From SHAN690 sp040221375 (GTDB taxonomy: Bacteria; Bacteroidota; Bacteroidia; Flavobacteriales_G; Salibacteraceae): DNA of 30,606 bases. Shown here one piece after another: positions 23,631-30,606 of the stretch (positions within the stretch are counted from its first letter, which is position 1; the number at the start of each line of letters is the position of its first letter). The translations under genes and the position numbers were made by a program. The stretch lies in contig JAVKEP010000016.1 in NCBI GenBank assembly GCA_040221375.1, positions 1-30,606 on the forward strand, given 5' to 3'. The notes under the pieces were generated by a model that saw nothing but the letters and a program-made list of their open reading frames with translations, did no database searches and had not been told where the DNA came from.

Positions 23631-24701
23631 CTACAAATCGCTCGACGCAAGCGGATTGATTTGGTATTGCTCCGGAACTTCTCCCTTCAACGCTTCCAAA
23701 AAGGCCACTACATTCTTGACTTCCTCACTGGTCATCTGGTAATCAAGCTGTACGTCAGCCATGATCTTTACCGCAGTCGACAAGTCTTTTACACTTCCGT
23801 CGTGAAAATAGGGGTGGGTTTCCGTTACATTACGAAGAGTAGGCACTTTGAACATGTATTCGTCCAGTTCTTCATCCGTAATCGCAGCTATGCCACGATC
23901 GATGTTTGTGCTTCCGGTGGCCTCCCAATAAGGTTTGAATACGCCAAAACGTTGGAATTGATTCCCGCCAAAAAGAGCACCATTATGACACGTGTTGCAT
24001 CCAATGAGGTTGAACGATAACATTCCCTTCTTTTCTCTGAGACTCAGCGCATCCTTGTCGCCTTTCAGATAACTGTCGATGCGAGCAGGGGTAAGCAGCT
24101 CACGCTCGAAAGCACCAATGGCTTTCTGTATATTTTCATAGCTTATTGGTGTCGCCTCCTCTGGAAATGCCTCCGCAAAAAGACTCACATATGCATCGAT
24201 TTCCTTGAGGCGTTGTTCCATGAATGACTTACTTGGAATGTTCATTTCTACTGGGTTCAGCAAAGGACCACCCGCTTGTTCCTCAACATCAGCCGCTCTA
24301 CCATCCCAGAATTGGGTTGTGTGTAAAGCTGCGTTTAAAGTCGTCGGTGAATTCCTATCGCCGAGCTCGCCTAGGTCGCCTGGGCTCGTAGCCAAGTTGT
24401 CTACACCATACGTTTTCAAGTTGTGGCAAGAATTACAGCTATTGTTACCAGTTAGCGAAAGCCGCGTATCGTAGTACAGCATGTGGCCCAGCTTAATTTT
24501 CGCTGGATTCGCCGGATTAGCTTCATTGATGGCTTTTTCTGGAAGAGGCGCGTACTGGGAAGTATATTCGCTCAGCAGTTGATCGTAGCGTCGGGATTGG
24601 TCCGCGTTATCGTTTTCGGATGCTTTATTCTCGTCGACTGAGGAACAAGAGGTGAAAACAAGCAGCAATGCTGTCCCTAATACGTAAGAAATCGATTTCA
24701 T
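23631..24701 (-). CDS. di-haem cytochrome c peroxidase, lipoprotein
   Basis: This 356-residue envelope protein reduces H2O2 with electrons from cytochrome c. It begins with a lipoprotein signal (hydrophobic core, lipobox FTSC, Cys19), so it is anchored in a membrane facing the periplasm. Two c-type haem sites are visible: C89-x2-C92-H93 (CNSCH) and C235-x2-C238-H239 (CNTCH). Typical surrounding segments are KIKLGHMLYYDTRLS, RNSPTTLNAALHTTQFWDGRA-DVEEQA and FKVPTLRNVTETHPYFHDGSV. Length and order match the CcpA/MauG superfamily, closest in pattern to classical peroxidases. It is probably monocistronic, with a strong -7 element and an overlapping palindrome upstream. Confidence 0.93.
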   Translation of the reverse strand: MKSISYVLGTALLLVFTSCSSVDENKASENDNADQSRRYDQLLSEYTSQYAPLPEKAINEANPANPAKIKLGHMLYYDTRLSLTGNNSCNSCHNLKTYGVDNLATSPGDLGELGDRNSPTTLNAALHTTQFWDGRAADVEEQAGGPLLNPVEMNIPSKSFMEQRLKEIDAYVSLFAEAFPEEATPISYENIQKAIGAFERELLTPARIDSYLKGDKDALSLREKKGMLSFNLIGCNTCHNGALFGGNQFQRFGVFKPYWEATGSTNIDRGIAAITDEELDEYMFKVPTLRNVTETHPYFHDGSVKDLSTAVKIMADVQLDYQMTSEEVKNVVAFLEALKGEVPEQYQINPLASSDL

Positions 24702-24718
24702 CGCAATTGAATTTGAGT

Positions 24719-24742
24719 CAAAAGTAAACTAGCTGTTTACTT
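24719..24742 (-). promoter_or_regulatory. promoter with overlapping palindrome, cytochrome c peroxidase
   Basis: Read on the minus strand, TACTTTTG (24719-24726) is a perfect TAnnTTTG element, 17 bases before the start codon. The perfect inverted repeat AAGTAAAC (24722-24729) with GTTTACTT (24735-24742), spaced by 5 bases, overlaps it. A dimeric protein bound there would block RNA polymerase, so a repressor operator is inferred. Confidence 0.55.
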
Positions 24743-24780
24743 AGAAAAAACTGTTCTCTTTATATTAGGATAGGTATTAT

Positions 24781-25179
24781 CTATGGTTGGTTTGTCGAGT
24801 TGATTTCTCCTCTGAAAGCGTATTCAACCAACGTATCGAGCGAAATTAACTCAAGTGTTTTTTCATTCGTAGCTTCGAGTACTACGTTGGGTGCACATCC
24901 TAAATCGTGGGCTTCCTTCCATCTGGGAGCACACAGGCACCATTTGTCACCCGGTGTAAGTCCTTCAAAATCAAATTCAGGACGTGGGGTCATCAGGTCG
25001 TTTCCTAAGGCTTTGGAAAACAGTAAAAAATCTTCGGTCATCACTGCACATACGGTGTGAACTCCTTGATCGCGAGCGTCTGAATCACAACAGCCATTCC
25101 TGAAAAACCCCGTCAAAGGACGTTGGCTACAGGCAATCAAAGCTTGGCCGAAGACATTGTATTGTTGAGGTATTTCCAT
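24781..25179 (-). CDS. DUF2237 family protein
   Basis: This 132-residue protein of the DUF2237 family (COG3651) has unknown biochemical role. Diagnostic features are the opening NVFGQALIACS-x-PLTGFFRNGCC and the following segment DARDQGVHTVCAVMTEDFLLFSKALGNDL. The central FEGLTPGDKWCLCAPRWKEAH and the VVLEATNEKTLELI ending complete the pattern. Cysteines are conserved-looking (GCC, CLC) and might bind metal. No signal peptide. An unusually good Shine-Dalgarno AGGAG (complement of 25186-25190) lies 6 bases before the ATG, whereas most genes here lack one. The frame extends upstream to 25319 in another phase, but that is not part of this gene. Confidence 0.88.
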   Translation of the reverse strand: MEIPQQYNVFGQALIACSQRPLTGFFRNGCCDSDARDQGVHTVCAVMTEDFLLFSKALGNDLMTPRPEFDFEGLTPGDKWCLCAPRWKEAHDLGCAPNVVLEATNEKTLELISLDTLVEYAFRGEINSTNQP

Positions 25180-25496
25180 TTCGAACTCCTATGATATGCA
25201 AATGATTCAATTTGACCAAGAAAGTCCGTTAAATTGAAGTGGTGGACAAACGGGCATGAAATGCGAAGTCTGAACGAAAATCTATGTGTCCGAGCTAGCT
25301 GATTTATCCCTCTAAACAATGGAACGGTGTGGAGTTCAGCCGAATAAAGAAGGGTCGCAAACTTGAGGGTCTTATCGCGGAGTGCAAAAAATCAAAAGGG
25401 ATTGAAGTGTAAGCGAAAGAACTTCACTTTATATATGACAAAAGGGAACTACGGTTCGGTTCCAATGTGCTTCATTTGCAACAGAAAACACCAATT
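25180..25496. other. 317-bp gene-free region between DUF2237 and SPFH genes
   Basis: I see no credible gene here. Contents are the DUF2237 ribosome-binding site (25186-25190), a weak inverted repeat TGAAGT (25403-25408) with ACTTCA (25421-25426), an AT-rich TTTATATAT at 25428-25436, and a -7-like TTCATTTG (25471-25478) 18 bases before the SPFH start. The 21-codon frame 25435-25500 is noted separately. The region separates two divergent genes and presumably holds both promoters. Confidence 0.5.
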
Positions 25497-26306
25497 ATGA
25501 ACATTCCCAAGTACCTCATTCCAATCGTCGCCGTTGTATTCATTTTAATCTACATCCTAGCTACCTCTACGAAGACCATTTTATCGGGTCAGGCAGGTGT
25601 GTTGTATCGAAAATTTGCAGGTGGAGTAGACACTACAGAAACGTATTCAGAAGGCTTCCACATCATCGCTCCTTGGAATACAATGTTTATCTATGAAGTA
25701 AGGCAGCAGGAGATATTCGAGCAAATGTCTGTGCTTTCGTCCAATGGTTTGGACATCCAGTTAGATGCTTCGCTTTGGTTCCAACCCATGTATGCGTCCC
25801 TCGGAAAGCTGCATAAAGAAAAAGGAGAGGACTATATCGAGCGAATCATTATGCCAGCGATACGCTCAGCGACACGGAGTGTAGTGGGAAGGTACACTCC
25901 AGAGCAGATCTATTCGAGCAAGCGCGACGTAATCCAAGAAGAGATATTTCAAGAGACCAAGCGCATCGTTGACGATCAGTATTTATTGGTCAATAACGTC
26001 TTGGTCAGAGACGTGACCTTACCACCCACGATCAAAGAGGCCATCGAACGAAAACTTCGTCAGGAACAGGAGTCCTTGGAATACGAGTTTCGATTAGAAA
26101 AGGCCGAAAAGGAAGCCGCGCGGCAAAAGATCGAATCGGAAGGAAAGTCAACGGCTAACTTGATTTTAAGTCAATCGTTAACAGATAAAATTTTGAAAGA
26201 AAAAGGAATTGAAGCCACCTTGAAACTGGCTGAATCGCCAAATTCGAAGGTGATCGTCATTGGGTCGGGCGATGGAGGATTGCCTATAATATTAAATGGG
26301 AATTGA
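25497..26306 (+). CDS. SPFH/prohibitin-family membrane protein
   Basis: This 269-residue protein has one N-terminal membrane segment (about residues 5-23), then an SPFH/Band 7 domain (GQAGVLYRKFAGGV-TTETYSEGFHIIAPW; LDIQLDASLWFQP; IMPAIRSATRSVVGRYTPEQIYS). A long charged helix for oligomerisation follows (AIERKLRQEQESLEYEFRLEKAEKEAARQKIESEG), and the protein ends with a short Gly-rich tail. Prohibitin-like proteins form ring or cage assemblies on membranes and often modulate membrane proteases such as FtsH. No protease gene is adjacent. The ATG at 25497 is preferred to an in-frame start at 25467 because a -7-like element lies between them. Confidence 0.9.
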   Translation: MNIPKYLIPIVAVVFILIYILATSTKTILSGQAGVLYRKFAGGVDTTETYSEGFHIIAPWNTMFIYEVRQQEIFEQMSVLSSNGLDIQLDASLWFQPMYASLGKLHKEKGEDYIERIIMPAIRSATRSVVGRYTPEQIYSSKRDVIQEEIFQETKRIVDDQYLLVNNVLVRDVTLPPTIKEAIERKLRQEQESLEYEFRLEKAEKEAARQKIESEGKSTANLILSQSLTDKILKEKGIEATLKLAESPNSKVIVIGSGDGGLPIILNGN

Positions 26307-26353
26307 TCTTTGCCGCAACCTAATGGCATAGCAATCGTCTAGAATTTATACTG

Positions 26354-26361
26354 TACTTTGG
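26354..26361 (+). promoter_or_regulatory. -7 promoter element of the T9SS cargo gene
   Basis: TACTTTGG differs from TAnnTTTG at one position and lies 18 bases before the start codon, with T-rich sequence (TTTA) about 10 bases upstream. It fits the same pattern as other promoters in the window. Confidence 0.4.
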
Positions 26362-26379
26362 ACTTGCGACAACTCTAAT

Positions 26380-29331
26380 ATGTACTCGATCATTCAGTCA
26401 ACCGCTTTTAAGCTATTCATTGTTTTTATCCTCGTTTGGACAGGAATTAATCCCAGTGTTCGGGCGCAGACTCCCACGGTTCAAGATTGCCTGGGTGCCA
26501 TTCCAATATGCGAGGATTCAATTACCATTGGATTCAGTCACAATGGAATGGGAAATTACTCGAACGAAATCGCCAGTGTATCTGGATGCTATGCCCCTGA
26601 ACAGCGAAGCGTTTGGTTTAAGTTTACTGTGCAACAAGCGGGTTTGTTGCGATTCGAAATCAATCCGCTCAACAACAACCAAGATCACGATTGGACGCTT
26701 TTTGACCTGACGACGGGTTCATGTTCTCAGCTGAGTACCTATGCTGGAGCATCGAGTAAAATGGTCAGAAGTAATACTTGGGGTGCTTGGGGTTTCAATG
26801 GACCTACAGGCGTCAGCACTCCGAATGGAGGAACGGGCACCTGCAACGGACCTGGCGGTACCAATGGCCCTAAATGGTGCGCTGACCTGCCCGTAGCGGT
26901 AGGAAGTACCTATTACTTGCACATTACCAATTGGACTGGCTCAGTCTACGGCTTTACCATCGACTTTTCATCGTCCACCGCCGTATTATATGATCAAACG
27001 CCTCCAGCGATGGACAGCATAAGTTCCAGCGTGAATTGCCATATCTTCGATAGCATTGTTGTTGACTTTGATGAGGACGTTGTATGTAGCTCTTTGCATA
27101 CCGGTGACTTTAACCTCTCAGGTCCATCAGGAAACCATACCATCACCAGTGTCAGCGGCGTGAATTGCACAGGAGGAAACGCATCTTCAGCCGTCATTCA
27201 TTTTTCACCAGCGGTTTCTCAAATCGGGCAGTACGCTCTTACCATCAAGCCCGGTGCGGGTTATATCGAAGATGTATGTGGAAACTTGGATACACTAGAT
27301 ACGATGTCGTTCTTTTTCGATGGCTACATAGAAACCAATATCACTCCTGACCACATCGAATGCTGGCAAGAATGCGATGGTGCGGCCTCAGTGGCCATCA
27401 CAGGTGGCGCGACTCCTTTCGACTACAATTGGAGCACGGGAGCTACGTCGACCTCGATTGCTAACTTGTGCGCTGGGACCTATGGACTCACAGTGACGGA
27501 TGATGTGGGATGTGAGGTGATCGATTCGATTGAGATCCTTCAACCCGATGACATCGTCACTACGCTGGTGTCGGATTACATGACGTCTTGTCCAAACACA
27601 ACAAACTGTGATGGTGGAGCCACGGTGATTGCTTCGGGCGGAGTTGCTCCTTATTATTATTCATGGAGTTCTGGTGAAGTTGGCGCCTCGCCATCTGCCC
27701 TTTGCGAAGGGTCCAATTTTGTCACCGTGACCGACGTCAATGGTTGTCTCGACACATTCGAAGTAGTAATCGAAACACCGGATAGCATTTTGACCGTAGC
27801 CGCCGGAGACACCATGATATGCATATCAAACAGTACTTCGATTGCAGCATCTGCAACGGGAGGAACTGCTCCATATAACTACATCTGGCACCACACGGAT
27901 TTGAATGGCCAAGTGATCTCGACAGCACAGGTGACAACCGTGGCGCCGGTAACCACGACCAACTACATGGTGCAAGTAGTTGACGATAAAGGCTGTATTG
28001 GAGACACCTCACAGGTCTTAATCAAAGTAAGGTCAAAACTCGGCATTGATTTCCCGCATGTGGATACGATCTGTCCTTACGATACCATTGATGTGACTGT
28101 CCAGGGAACAGGTGGGGATTCGAATTACACCTTCTCATGGGGCAACGGTCAATTCGGTAGCACCATTACAATAAGCCCAGATCAGCCAAGATGGTTCAGA
28201 GTAACAGTTGCCGATGCGTGCGGAACCCCACCATATCAAGACAGTCTGTTTGTTCAAGTAGGGGGCTACTCCGCTATTGACGTCACGCTTCGTGGAGAAG
28301 ACGATTCCATTTGTGCTGGCGAATCGGTCTACATCATTGCTTCAGGACGTGGCGGCCATAAGGGCCCTAAGGAATACGAGTTCAATTGGGGACATACATC
28401 AGATCAGAACCCGATTCAGTTCGTTCGACCCAATAAAACGACAACTTACTTTACTACCATCTCCGATTTGTGTTTATCCGAGCACGGTACACAAGCGATT
28501 ACCATCCACGTCGGAAACAAGGAGACACCTGAACTAAGCGCCGATCCAAAGCAAATCTGCGGAGCGTCTGAGGTAAGCATCCGAATCGAAGCTTTCAATA
28601 GTAAATCGGAGTACGATTGGTACTTCAGTGATGCATCTTCCTTTCTGGACTATCCCAATGATAGCATAACCAAACTGTTTAAGGAGCCTGGCTGCTACGA
28701 CGTTACCATCCACACTACGACGGCCTACGGCTGCGTCTCGAGTGCCGAATTCGATTGCTTGTTTACAATTCTCCAAGAGCCTACTGCCGCCTTCAACTTT
28801 GATCCAGCCAACCCAACCAATACCAATCCGTACGTTTCGGTAATCAATCGATCCGTCAACGATGAAGAGCGGGTTTGGTTCTTCGGAAGTCAAAAGGTCA
28901 AGGATGAAGAAATTGTATACCGATACTTCGATGAAGAAGGTGCAGACAGTCTGGTCACCCTAGCGGTAATGAGTTCAGATGGATGCGTTGACACCTTGAC
29001 AAGGCATGTCCCTTTTCTCATCAAAACGCTGCTATACTACCCTAAGAGCTTCACACCTAATGGAGATGGGCTGAACGACGCTTTTGGTATCAACGGAGAA
29101 GCCATCAGCAACGTCGATTTCCTACTAGAGGTTTATGATCGATGGGGTGAGGTTGTCTTCACTGCGGATGACCCTACCGAGACATGGGATGGCAAGGGCA
29201 GGGGAGGTGAGCGCGTTCAAATCGGCGCCTATCCATTCATGTTGCGCTACCGAGACCACCTTGGAGAAATTCGCGTAGTGAGAGACCAAGTCTTGATTAC
29301 CAAAACGGGAACTCAGCGAGGCTTAAGGTAG
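26380..29331 (+). CDS. large secreted protein with SprB-like repeats and T9SS type B sorting domain
   Basis: This 983-residue secreted or surface protein has a signal peptide at residues 1-29 (cleavage after VRA). An N-terminal beta-rich domain with SVWFKFTVQQAGLLRFEINP and HDWTLFDLT follows, the kind often found before adhesin repeats. SprB-like repeats occur at about 320-467 (GGATPFDYNWSTGATSTSI...AGTYGLTVTDDVGC and a second copy), with related Ig-like repeats to about 710. A PKD-like stretch lies near 735-830. The C-terminal gliding-motility-type (type B) sorting domain spans about 885-975 (SFTPNGDGLNDAFGI; YDRWGEVVF; TWDGKGRGG). Such proteins cross the outer membrane by the type IX system and often mediate adhesion or gliding. 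No T9SS machinery gene lies in the window. Confidence 0.92.
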   Translation: MYSIIQSTAFKLFIVFILVWTGINPSVRAQTPTVQDCLGAIPICEDSITIGFSHNGMGNYSNEIASVSGCYAPEQRSVWFKFTVQQAGLLRFEINPLNNNQDHDWTLFDLTTGSCSQLSTYAGASSKMVRSNTWGAWGFNGPTGVSTPNGGTGTCNGPGGTNGPKWCADLPVAVGSTYYLHITNWTGSVYGFTIDFSSSTAVLYDQTPPAMDSISSSVNCHIFDSIVVDFDEDVVCSSLHTGDFNLSGPSGNHTITSVSGVNCTGGNASSAVIHFSPAVSQIGQYALTIKPGAGYIEDVCGNLDTLDTMSFFFDGYIETNITPDHIECWQECDGAASVAITGGATPFDYNWSTGATSTSIANLCAGTYGLTVTDDVGCEVIDSIEILQPDDIVTTLVSDYMTSCPNTTNCDGGATVIASGGVAPYYYSWSSGEVGASPSALCEGSNFVTVTDVNGCLDTFEVVIETPDSILTVAAGDTMICISNSTSIAASATGGTAPYNYIWHHTDLNGQVISTAQVTTVAPVTTTNYMVQVVDDKGCIGDTSQVLIKVRSKLGIDFPHVDTICPYDTIDVTVQGTGGDSNYTFSWGNGQFGSTITISPDQPRWFRVTVADACGTPPYQDSLFVQVGGYSAIDVTLRGEDDSICAGESVYIIASGRGGHKGPKEYEFNWGHTSDQNPIQFVRPNKTTTYFTTISDLCLSEHGTQAITIHVGNKETPELSADPKQICGASEVSIRIEAFNSKSEYDWYFSDASSFLDYPNDSITKLFKEPGCYDVTIHTTTAYGCVSSAEFDCLFTILQEPTAAFNFDPANPTNTNPYVSVINRSVNDEERVWFFGSQKVKDEEIVYRYFDEEGADSLVTLAVMSSDGCVDTLTRHVPFLIKTLLYYPKSFTPNGDGLNDAFGINGEAISNVDFLLEVYDRWGEVVFTADDPTETWDGKGRGGERVQIGAYPFMLRYRDHLGEIRVVRDQVLITKTGTQRGLR

Positions 29332-29364
29332 GCAAAACGCATTCTTTTCACTTCATTTGTACGG

Positions 29365-29386
29365 CAACGCGGCTCTAATCGCGTTG
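29365..29386 (+). other. strong hairpin in the rmuC leader
   Basis: CAACGCG (29365-29371) pairs perfectly with CGCGTTG (29380-29386) around an 8-base loop. It sits between a -7-like TTCATTTG (29352-29359) and a GGAGG (29386-29390) upstream of the rmuC ATG, so it would form at the very 5' end of the mRNA. It has no T-run. Confidence 0.5.
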
Positions 29387-29402
29387 GAGGAATTCTTGAC
29401 TT

Positions 29403-30606
29403 ATGGATATTTTGATGTTGGTCGTGGGCATAGCGATTGGTACGGTTTTAGGGTGGCTACTCTCAAAGGTGCTCGCGGGAAATCCTAGAGATGCTGCCGG
29501 GCCAGATGAAAGCGTTGTTGCCATTGACCGCTTCAACGATGTGCGCCAGCAACTAGAAGTAAAGTCATCCGAAAAAGATAGATCTGACGCTGAAATCCTT
29601 CGGCTCAATTCCGAATTGAGCAAGTGGCAAGAGCGCCATGAACAGATCGAAGTACGTTTGAAGGAACAGAAAGGTGAGCTTTCAGAATTGCAAGAGAAAT
29701 TTAAAAATGACTTCAAAGTATTGGCCCAAGAGGTACTCGAGAAAACGGGGCATGCTTTCAAAGAGCAGAACAAAGAGCAAATCGGTACACTTCTGGCGCC
29801 CTTTAAGGAAAAGCTCAGCACCTTTGAAAAGAAGGTAGAGGAGACGTACGAAAAAAGCAAAGCCGAGACCATCTCTTTGAAGAGTGAGGTGAAAATGCTC
29901 AGCGATCAAAGCGCGAAACTTGCAAAGGATGCGGAAAACCTTACCAATGCGTTGAAAAGCGACGTCAAAGCCCAAGGAAATTGGGGCGAAGTTGTTCTCG
30001 AACGCATCTTGGAAAAAAGCGGCCTGACGAAGAACCAAGAGTACTTTATTCAACAGAGTATCACCGCGGAAAATGGGAAAAGGTTCCAGCCGGACGTGAT
30101 CATCAAGCTGCCCGATGACAAAAATGTCATTGTAGATTCAAAAGTTTCCTTGGTCGCCTACGAACGATTTTCTTCCTCAGAGGATGCCAACGAGCAAACC
30201 ACGCACCTCAAAGAGCACATCGCCTCTATCAAAGCTCACGTGAAAGCCTTAAGCGATAAGAACTATCAAGGACTGTACGGTATAGATGGACTCGACTTTG
30301 TACTGTTATTTATTCCCATTGAAGGAGCCTTTACCGCGGCCGTTCAGCACGACAACACCCTGTTTCAAGATGCCTTTGACCGAAACGTAGTGATTGTCTC
30401 CACATCCACGCTGCTGGCAACACTGAGAACCATCGCCAGCATCTGGAAGCAAGAGAAGCAGACCCAAAACGCATTGGAAATAGCCCGACAAGGTGGTGCG
30501 CTCTACGACAAATTTGTGGGTCTGAGCGAAGATCTCCTCAGTTTAGGGAAGCAGATGGAAACGGCCAAGAAGTCGTATGAAGGAGCTATGAATAAATTAT
30601 CGAGCG
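29403..30606 (+). CDS. rmuC: RmuC-family DNA recombination protein, 3' end beyond window
   Basis: The first 401 codons are in the window and the frame is still open at the right edge. An N-terminal membrane segment (about residues 3-20) is followed by a long coiled coil to about residue 185. The RmuC domain comes next, recognisable from GNWGEVVLERILEKSGL, FQPDVIIKLPDDKNVIVDSK, VSLVAYERF and LLFIPIEGAFTAAV. Its fold is nuclease-like (restriction-endonuclease type), and E. coli rmuC limits recombination at inverted repeats. The start is ATG at 29403, preceded by GGAGG at 29386-29390 with 12 bases between. The upstream cargo gene ends 71 bases away, and a candidate promoter and leader hairpin lie in that gap. 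Confidence 0.92.
   Translation, partial: MDILMLVVGIAIGTVLGWLLSKVLAGNPRDAAGPDESVVAIDRFNDVRQQLEVKSSEKDRSDAEILRLNSELSKWQERHEQIEVRLKEQKGELSELQEKFKNDFKVLAQEVLEKTGHAFKEQNKEQIGTLLAPFKEKLSTFEKKVEETYEKSKAETISLKSEVKMLSDQSAKLAKDAENLTNALKSDVKAQGNWGEVVLERILEKSGLTKNQEYFIQQSITAENGKRFQPDVIIKLPDDKNVIVDSKVSLVAYERFSSSEDANEQTTHLKEHIASIKAHVKALSDKNYQGLYGIDGLDFVLLFIPIEGAFTAAVQHDNTLFQDAFDRNVVIVSTSTLLATLRTIASIWKQEKQTQNALEIARQGGALYDKFVGLSEDLLSLGKQMETAKKSYEGAMNKLSS

Noticed and set aside
28534..28893. 119-codon minus-strand frame inside the T9SS cargo gene
   Set aside because: Antisense to a strongly supported coding region, with no signal or domain.
29375..30053. Two overlapping minus-strand frames near the right end (165 and 123 codons)
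   Set aside because: Both are antisense to the long rmuC frame, which has clear family motifs and continues beyond the window.
1..30606. tRNA, rRNA, CRISPR array, insertion sequence, prophage or integrase
   Set aside because: I saw no cloverleaf-like or rRNA-like sequence, no regularly spaced repeats, no transposase or integrase motifs and no flanking direct repeats.

Overview
The window looks like ordinary chromosome of a Bacteroidota bacterium, most likely a flavobacterial-type marine or aquatic lineage. Three observations support this. A 983-residue secreted protein (26380-29331) carries SprB-like repeats and a C-terminal type B sorting domain of the type IX secretion system. Bacteroidota-style -7 promoter elements (TAnnTTTG and close variants) recur in front of genes. 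The conserved gene set (PhzF, BaiN-like, CvfB, Dps/OxyR, TypA, RNase D, AI-2E, SPFH, RmuC) is typical of that phylum. I see no rRNA, tRNA, CRISPR array, insertion sequence, phage gene or integrase. Both window ends cut through genes: the 3' part of a GyrI-like gene on the left, and rmuC without its 3' end on the right.

Layout. 1-5199 (+): GyrI-like domain, FKBP/SlyD-type isomerase with a textbook promoter, membrane fatty-acid desaturase, a clear terminator, a PhzF-family enzyme with a substituted catalytic position, an AI-2E-family permease, and a BaiN/HI0933-type flavoprotein. 5192-6584 (-): CvfB-like RNA-binding protein and Dps. 6647-9501 (+): OxyR, divergent from Dps, then the translational GTPase TypA and a terminator. 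9546-12135: three uncharacterised envelope proteins (a Cys-rich lipoprotein, a TPR membrane protein, a FnIII-like secreted protein). A cluster of inverted repeats lies between the first two.

12276-20290 (+) is a nine-gene co-directional train with short or negative gaps: RNase D; egtB-egtD for ergothioneine synthesis; four enzymes of the lower catechol meta-cleavage pathway (2-oxopent-4-enoate hydratase, acetaldehyde dehydrogenase, 4-hydroxy-2-oxovalerate aldolase, 2-oxo-3-hexenedioate decarboxylase); a DUF427 protein; and an unrecognised protein overlapping it. No ring-cleavage dioxygenase is present, so upstream substrates must come from genes elsewhere. The kynurenine/3-hydroxyanthranilate route is one plausible source.

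20293-22975 (-): DsbA-like oxidoreductase, LysE-type exporter and POT peptide transporter in one likely operon. 23038-30606: GNAT acetyltransferase, di-heme cytochrome c peroxidase lipoprotein with an operator-like palindrome on its promoter, a DUF2237 protein, a 317-bp gene-free stretch, an SPFH/prohibitin protein, the T9SS cargo protein and RmuC. Oxidative-stress functions recur (OxyR, Dps, ergothioneine, cytochrome c peroxidase). The most unusual items are the egtBD plus meta-pathway train, the inverted-repeat cluster at 10165-10259, the palindrome on the peroxidase promoter, and the PhzF homologue with Ala in place of its catalytic Glu. I did not find a convincing wholly new multi-gene system.
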